Shown here in pieces: positions 57,878 to 64,000 of a stretch of DNA of 64,000 nt. Where the stretch lies: NCBI GenBank assembly GCA_904066235.2, contig CAJFCV020000002.1:4650001-4714000 (forward strand), given 5' to 3'. Both the position numbers and the translations under genes were made by a program. This stretch comes from Bursaphelenchus xylophilus (taxonomy: Eukaryota > Nematoda > Chromadorea > Rhabditida > Aphelenchoididae). The notes beneath the pieces are model-generated. The model was not told the origin of the DNA. It saw only the letters and a program-made list of their open reading frames with translations, and made no database searches. Within the stretch, counting starts at the first letter, position 1. Each line of letters opens with the position of its first letter.

Positions 57878-58794
57878 CGGGCAGGAACGTCCACGACGAT
57901 GGACTTTCCGGAAGATCCGGAAATCTTCGTCGAAAATCGGCAAACGAGAATAATGTGTCAAATCTTCCCCTTTTGAGTCAACAATCTTTCTCTATCTATT
58001 GTCTTCAGGGGTGGTCAGTGGGCCGGGCCGGCCCGTGACGGGCCGGCCCGGCCCGGCCCAAACGGGCCGGCCGGGCTCAAAAATGGAAAATTACAAACGG
58101 GCCGGGCCCGTCACGGGCCGGGCCGGGCCGGGCCGCGGGCCTGGGGTTTTTTCCGGCCCGGCCCGGCCCGTCTAAATTACAATGCCAAAGCGTTGGCATT
58201 CATTGTTTTCGCGCCGGGAAAATTAATTGATGTTGTTATAGTTGCTGTTTCTCAAGTTCTAAAACGTTTACAAGTCTATAGTTCCATTATAAAACCACAA
58301 AACTATCACATTGACCCTTTACTAGCTATATTAACGCCTTTTTTGCCTAAGTTTAGATCCCAAGCTTGGGCGCAGTTCGCAGAACCCTCTATAAACGGGC
58401 CTGCACGGGCCGGGCCGGGCCGGGCCGGGCCTGGAAAAAGACTAGACGGGCCGGGCCGGGCCGGTAATTAGACGGGCCGGGCCGCGGGCCGAAAATCGGA
58501 AAAATAGGGTCCGCTGACCACCCCTGATTGTCTTGCTGCAGATGTAATAGAAGTTGAGGGTAATGTGTATTTTAGCCATAAGTTTTATTGAAATGCTTTA
58601 TATTTAGGCGAACACTGGCTGTTTTCCCATTTCATAGCGTTCCTCCTTTTTCCCGTTCCCTTTTTCTCGCAAAAAGAGTCAATGTTTCGGACCGTTGCAA
58701 GTTATCTACCCTTTCTAGTCGAGCCGAGCACGCTTTTTGTTTTATCAGTTGTTTTCCTCGAGATTTCCGCTCATTCCGTATTATTCTATCTTTG
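57878..58794. other. Divergent intergenic region containing a hAT-like MITE
   Basis: The region lies between the SPO11 and mARC starts. Most of it is the 520-bp element described separately. What remains, about 130 nt on the SPO11 side and 260 nt on the mARC side, should hold both promoters. A Phe/Arg-rich frame upstream of the mARC ATG (58588 onward) is in frame with it but does not look like protein. Confidence 0.5.
58007..58526. mobile_element. hAT-like MITE with GGGCC-rich arms
   Basis: The ends CAGGGGTGGTCAGTGG and CCGCTGACCACCCCTG are terminal inverted repeats of about 16 bp with one mismatch. Both are flanked by the identical 8-bp sequence ATTGTCTT (57999-58006 and 58527-58534). An 8-bp duplication and CAGGGG ends are typical of the hAT superfamily. 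The arms are packed with tandem GGGCC/GGCCC units, giving extreme GC content, while the centre is AT-rich and includes a small AATGCCAA hairpin. No transposase is encoded. Confidence 0.9.
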
Positions 58795-60242
58795 ATGTCT
58801 CTGGTGCAACATCCGCAGAAAATTGGTGTAATTGCTGGACTGGGAGCGGCTGGAGTGGCTACTGCCTATTTCGTCAACAAATATGTAAAGTCTAGACGCT
58901 ATTGGAATGCGGAATACGTGGACGTGGGACGAGTGGACCGAGCTTTTATTTATCCCATCAAGAGTTGCAAGCCAGTCGAGGTAAATCTTTGTTTTCTTTC
59001 TGATTTTAGGCAACGTTCTATAATCGAGAGCGATCAAAAGTTTCTACAGGTTTTCTGCCAAATATTTGAATAGTATTCTCCACCAAATCCGACGTCAATT
59101 GTATATTTTTATTTGGTTTTAGACCTCATATTTGGATTGTGCTGAAAGAGGTCCCCGCAATGGATGGCTGACTGATAGGGAATATCTGGTAGTCGATGAA
59201 GCCAATGAACACATGTTCCTCACCGCTAGAACATATCCGAAAATGGTCTTAATTGATTGTGAAGCCGAGGCCAACAAGTTTGTCGTCAAATTCCCTGATG
59301 GAAAGAGAGTTGAGATTGATGTTGCCGAAGTTGTGAAAAGAAATGACGTTCGCAGAGCTGCGTAGGTACTTGTTATTTCTTATCTTTGTTTAGACTTCAT
59401 GGTGGCAAAAAGACGGATGGTTTGGACTGTGGAGACGAAATCGGCGAAGCGCTGACTCAATATCTCCAAGTGGAAGGTAAAAGACGTCTGCGCCTGTTAA
59501 AGTTTGATCCGAAGCTTTGGACAGAAAGAGACTTCCACACTGACCCGAGCTGGTGGCATAATCCAGTGCCGAACGTGCAAGATCATGTAGGATGACATAA
59601 TTATCATAATGTCCTTGGTGTTTTAGATAAATTACAGTGACATGAATGCGTTTATGGCAATTTCTACGGGAAGTTTGGAGGTAATGAATCAGAAATTGGC
59701 TGAGATTGGCAGTGAAGTGAGTTGTGAAAAATTTATAAGTTTAGTATTATATAATATTGCGTAATACCATCACGTTTTCAGGAAGTAGAAATCCGAAATT
59801 TCCGTCCAAATTTTTTCATAAATTCTAATGTCCCATTTGCGGAGGATTATTGGCTGAATGTTCGAATTGGCGATGCTGAATTTGTTTGTGTTAGACCTTG
59901 TACTAGGCAAGTGATGCTTTATTCGTTTATTTTTTCATCTTTAGATGTATATTGACCACGGTAAATCCAACAACAGGAGAGAAACATCCCAAAATGCAGC
60001 CTCTGAAACTTCTTAGAGAGTGAGTTTTCTTTTTTAAGTTTATGTTGTGCTAAAAATTCTAATTTTTTTTATTACTCAATGAAAATTGTTCTCTTCTTAG
60101 ATTCCGGTTAGCCCCAGAGGGTCAGCTCCGCAAAGCATTTGATATGAGCCCAATCTTTGGAGTGTTCATGGTCCTCGTTCGACCGGGCAGAGTCCGTGTT
60201 GGCGATACAGTTTACGCGCAGATTAAGCCTACGGCATTTTAA
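58795..60242 (+). CDS. mARC-like molybdenum amidoxime reductase (MOSC protein)
   Basis: Seven exons (58795-58980, 59123-59361, 59394-59586, 59627-59716, 59782-59906, 59945-60019, 60101-60242) give 349 residues. An N-terminal membrane segment (IGVIAGLGAAGVATAYFV) fits signal-anchoring in the outer mitochondrial membrane. The MOSC N-terminal beta-barrel starts at RVDRAFIYPIKSCKP, and the MOSC domain contains INYSDMNAFMAIS and RPCTRCILTTVNPTTGE. Cys276 of RPCTRC is the expected molybdenum-ligating cysteine. mARC enzymes reduce N-hydroxylated compounds with electrons from cytochrome b5 and its reductase. The fifth intron has a GC donor (TAG/GCAAGT), required by the frame. The C-terminal FGVFMVLVRPGRVRVGDTVY is also family-typical. 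Confidence 0.92.
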
Positions 60243-61512
60243 TTGTATATAATATTTGGAGAACAATTACATATTTAATTTTAACTCAGCTATAAATTTT
60301 TCTTTAAATTCGAAGTTTTGAATTTACAAAAAATGCCAGGATCCTCTCGATGTTTGGCCTTGCAATGGACCTATCTCCAATTTTCCACCACATTTTTTTA
60401 TCGGGTCATTCCGTGGTGCGCAAAAGCCTCGAATTTATCTGATCCCCCAAAAAAGTGGCGATGCCAGCGAGATACATATTACGATTTTTTGGAGTAATGT
60501 GCCAACAGGCGTCTAATGATGACTATTCGACTTGTTTCAAATTCCGGGTAATGGACATACCAAGCCTTGGAAATTCCATTTTGTGTTTTTACAGCGCGGA
60601 AGATATATTAGGTGATCTTTTGACGGAACACACGCCGAAACGATCTAGTCGATTTTTTTGATTCAAATCTCGCGAATAAGTATGGAAAATGAAGGAAACA
60701 AATTATTTTGCAGCACTATGCCTATAATAACAGCCACTGACAAACATACAATTTATCGACGAAAGTTTTTTGCCCATAATCATCAAACAGTTCTACCAAA
60801 GCCACATTCCCAAAGATGTTGATCTCGTAGGGAACAGTGAAAGTTAGCTTTTATCCGGATTGATTAGGATCTAAAGTGTAGTCTCTGATCTTTTCTGCGT
60901 TATCTATGCTACGCTGGTACCGGTTACTAAGCTGGCTACCCTGTTTGTTCTTGCGTATCTCACATCTCTCATAATTCAGAATTCTTTTTCCGCAATTTTT
61001 TTCTGATCATGTTCGTGCGAGATGTATAAAACGAAGCTTGAAGTTGCCGAGTGTCGCCTTTTGATCTGGCTTGTTTATATGAGTTAGGTCGTAAAAGAAA
61101 GCTACTGTTCTTCAGTTTTCTGCGTCGCGTGAATTAGAGGCTGGTATTGGGATTGCTCTCTTGTGGGATTAAGAAGCCGCATTAGGGATCATGGGATGCT
61201 CTTGTAAAATATGGTTCGTCCCATTCATCTGCAGGGAAAGTGATATTTCTGTAGTATCTAGTGCAAAAAATAAACCCTGATTTTGATGGAACTGGCGCGG
61301 ACTTTAATCCGCTTGGTAGAAAACCCCGAATCTTTAAGGGTCAACGTTGACAAAGATTTTGCGCTTTCAGTCTCAGTGGAGGATTAGGACTCTATTTCTT
61401 ACGTGGTCAAATGACGTATCAAAGTTCGCAATATATGATCCACGCTTTTCTTGCCAGCATAATAGAATACTTTTAGGAATCAAAATATTGTTACAGTGAT
61501 GATCCATCTTTG
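60243..61512. other. Intergenic, no gene seen
   Basis: About 1.3 kb between the mARC gene and the first glycosyltransferase-like gene. The frame at 60455-60661 has no recognisable features, and I saw no tRNA-like fold or repeat. Confidence 0.5.
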
Positions 61513-63073
61513 ATGGCTGAGTATAATATTTTACCGACCGACGGGAAGGCGACAGAGTCTGAGCCACACCGCTACCCGTCTTTTAAGTGGCTAAAAAAAC
61601 ATTCATTGTGAGTCTATAAAAAATTAGGATTGCTTACGGTGTTTTACTCAATTCTGGTGACTTTCAGAAAGTTTCTCTTGGTGATTACTGTCCTTGGTAT
61701 TGCTTACCATTATGCTCACCAAAAACACCTCCGGTATTTAAATTACATGCCTCTGGAGGATTGTTATGTTGTTTTGTCATCAGATTTGAACCTTTACTAC
61801 CTAATTCACATGCCAATTGTTATCCAATATTGGAAAAACAAGGGGGTCAAAGCGTTGTTAATGATTACTTTGAAGGAAGGAGAGGAAATTAAAAACGATA
61901 AAGCGGCTGCAAAAGTTTTGAAATTTGCTGAGGAGGAGCTGGGTGTAAGTAAAATAGGATGTACCATTCTTTTCTCTCAGATTTTCACCTAATTTTTTAT
62001 CTTAGGCAAAAATCGAGTATTTCCATAATAAAACACTCAAATCTGGCCAATTTGCGCAAACTTTGAGGAGTTTCGCGGCAGGCACTAAGTTCTCATTTAC
62101 TTTGGATCCGGATAAAACGGTGTTCATCACAAGCGATGCAGATTTCTTCCCAAACAAAATTGAATCTCATATTCCGAAGGTGAGAAAAAGGAAGGAAATC
62201 ATGTTTTATGACCACGATTGCTGTGGATTCCTGAGACATCGGGGAGAGAGATTCCAAATGTACATCATGATAACAATTGGAATGACATTAAGAAGATGGA
62301 GGGAGATTATTGGTGAGGATTGGGGGCGGTGTTGTTCCCAGCTATAAAAACACGCGCTTTCGAACATCAAGTGCTTTGAAAAATAATTTTTGCCTTTTTG
62401 CAGGCATCCCAGAAGCCCCAATCGATGGCTCGTGGGTCGACACTTACGTTAGCCACACTTTTAATGGGGTAATCAGCAAAAAGAGGCCTTGGTGGCAATG
62501 GTTTTTGGATCAGAGAGTGTTTGGAATCCATATGAAACGGTGGAAAGAGACTCATGAAGAGGAGTAAGAACATAGCCTCTAAAGTACCCTGAATTCCATT
62601 TCAGATACTCCAGAATAGTGGACACCCTCTACCGCAAAGGTCAGCCTCGACTGGAACGGTTTGATTGGCCAGCAGACGATGTCTTGGCCAAGACAGATGT
62701 CTGGAACACCTATGAAAGTGCTCATATTACTCCAGGGATCTTCATGGATCATGTCTGGGAGAAGAATCTCGTTTTTTACAATCGAATCTTTCCTTCGGAT
62801 CAGGTTAAAAAGCTGACGGAATATAGAAATAGTGTGGTGGAGGTGATGAATGTAACCGAAACTTTGAGAAGACATCACCATCCTGAACAGAAGAAGGCAT
62901 ATTGGAAAAAGACCTTCCAGCAAAAGGATATGTTGGGCGGAGCACAGAGCGAGAAAGGAGTGGCACAGCAGGAAGAAGACATTGATGAGAATGAAGGCGT
63001 GGTACAAAAGGGAGTGGAAACAGATATTCAGGTGGAAAAAGAAGAAAACTTTGAAAAGAAGAAGGAAAAATAA
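61513..63073 (+). CDS. Putative GT-A type glycosyltransferase, copy 1
   Basis: Five exons (61513-61607, 61668-61944, 62006-62312, 62404-62563, 62605-63073) join in phase to 435 residues. A short cytoplasmic N-terminus is followed by one hydrophobic segment (FLLVITVLGIAYHYA), so it is probably a type II Golgi or ER membrane protein. The lumenal part starts YVVLSSDLNLYYLIHMPIVI. TSDADFFP at 167-174 looks like a DxD metal/nucleotide-sugar motif, followed by CCGFLRHRGERFQMYIMITI and RPWWQWFLDQRVF. The order strand, LR region, DxD, acceptor region, WxxDQ fits GT-A enzymes but I do not recognise the exact family. The C-terminal 80 residues are a charged Glu/Lys low-complexity tail. A second copy follows in tandem. 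Confidence 0.6.
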
Positions 63074-63664
63074 TAAAAAAAGAAGAAAAAGAGACAGCCG
63101 ACCAGGAAGAGAACGAGGAATAAGAGAAGGAAGAAGCCATGGGAAGGCGTGATTACAGTAATCATCCCATTGTTTCGTGTATTTATTTTAATAAATCGAG
63201 CAATTCTTTGCAAAAAACACAATTTTATTCTCCGCTATTCCGACGTAAGAAACATTATATCGACTGCTCCAATTTTTGCCCTTGTTTTTCGCTCAAATGA
63301 TGGAAACGTAGATATAATCAAGGAATGAGGGGAAGAAGGCATTTTACATACGGAATAATTGACGGCGGAACTATTCAAAACTTGAAGTTTTATTTTGCAT
63401 GTGTTATACCACGACAGTGCCTGTGCTTGTCCCCACATCTCTTGCCTCATCCCGGCTTTCTCCCTGTCACTGTTGAAAGGATTTATCGCGGTGTTTATGG
63501 CTATTTATCATGCCGGTTGTACAATACATAATCGACACCTGTTATCGCGAACGCGTCATGTACTAGTATAATATATTTTTGTGGCTTGTGTCCACCTTAA
63601 TCTTTGTTTATGTATTCTTTTTGAGCCACCTTTTCAGAGACGAGGATATTCAGGCGATGACATT
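63074..63664. other. Intergenic, no gene seen
   Basis: About 590 nt between the two glycosyltransferase-like copies, with an AATAAA signal near 63190. A CTTTTCAG acceptor at about 63639 may mark the 5' end of the second copy. Confidence 0.5.
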
Positions 63665-64000
63665 ATGATTCCAATCAAATACAAACCCCTTCAAGGAGAT
63701 GATACCGTCAAACAAATCTTTCTATATGCTCGTAACATTTTCGACTTTTTAAAACGTCACATTTTGTAAGTAAACCCCAAATTTTGTAACTTCATTTTTC
63801 TTCACTCTTTAGAAAACTCGCTATAATTGTCATCATTTTTCTCTGCGCCCAAGCTTACAAAAACCGAAGAGATCTCGAATATCGCAATGAAATTCCTCTT
63901 GAAGATTGTTATGTTGTTTTGTCATCAGATTTGAATCTTTACTACCTAATTCACATGCCAATTGTTATCCAATATTGGAAAAACAAGGGGGTCAAAGCGT
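63665..64000 (+). CDS. Putative GT-A type glycosyltransferase, copy 2 (5' part)
   Basis: Two exons are visible: 63665-63765 and 63813 to the window end, joined in the same phase as the first intron of copy 1. The visible product is about 96 residues: a cytoplasmic stretch (MIPIKYKPLQGDD), one membrane segment (LAIIVIIFLCAQAY) and the lumenal start LEDCYVVLSSDLNLYYLIHM. The N-terminal part is quite different from copy 1, but from codon LED onward the DNA is almost identical to copy 1. The gene is cut by the window edge, not by mutation. Confidence 0.65.

Overview
The window is nuclear DNA from a nematode. Genes are broken by short GT-AG introns (mostly 36-170 nt) with the TTTTCAG or TTTTAG acceptors typical of nematodes. 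Several start codons sit just after such an acceptor, which suggests spliced leaders. The gene content is also nematode: a cuticle collagen, Srt and Srd chemoreceptors, a SPO-11, an ACTL-1-like IL-17 adaptor and 17-beta-HSD12/LET-767-type dehydrogenases. I cannot name the species; Srt and Srd families suggest a rhabditid relative. All exon models were assembled by hand from reading frame, phase and splice sites, without alignment or transcript data.

Layout. 1-3.7 kb: no supported gene. 3.7-5.6 kb (+): TMEM86/YhhN lysoplasmalogenase. 6.2-10.8 kb (-): two dehydrogenase paralogues flanking a secreted Gly/Ser-rich protein. 11.4-13.1 kb (-): TauE/SafE-type carrier. 14.9-15.6 kb (-): unknown 101-residue protein. 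16.9-18.3 kb (+): FAM162-like and HIG1-domain genes 150 nt apart, a candidate operon. 19.2-19.9 kb (+): HSP90 co-chaperone p23. 20.4-27.7 kb (-): 1246-residue FHA-domain protein. 29.6-30.9 kb (-): cuticle collagen. 31.2-32.8 kb (-): Srt receptor. 35.4-37.5 kb and 43.5-44.9 kb (-): two Srd receptors with identical exon lengths.

46.8-48.7 kb (-): NFRKB-like INO80-type protein. It is divergent from a FAF1/UBXN-3-like UAS-UBX gene (49.4-50.9 kb, +). 51.7-53.0 kb (+): Death-SEFIR adaptor. 53.5-55.3 kb (+): divergent ionotropic glutamate receptor-like protein. 56.0-57.9 kb (-): SPO11. 58.8-60.2 kb (+): mARC molybdoenzyme. 61.5-63.1 kb (+): putative GT-A type glycosyltransferase, followed by the start of a second copy that runs off the window.

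Repeats are concentrated from 35 to 46 kb and around 58 kb. They include a TA-flanked MITE inside a chemoreceptor intron, a near-perfect 130-bp-arm foldback of the same family, a 1.1-kb diverged inverted repeat, a decayed reverse transcriptase fragment, and a 520-bp hAT-like MITE with a perfect 8-bp target duplication between spo-11 and mARC.

The strongest observations are the spo-11 intron ending in GG, the mitochondrial hypoxia-family gene pair, and the transposon insertions. I saw no CRISPR array, rRNA or convincing tRNA. I found no clearly new multi-gene system; the closest candidates are the hypoxia pair and the dehydrogenase/secreted-protein cluster.
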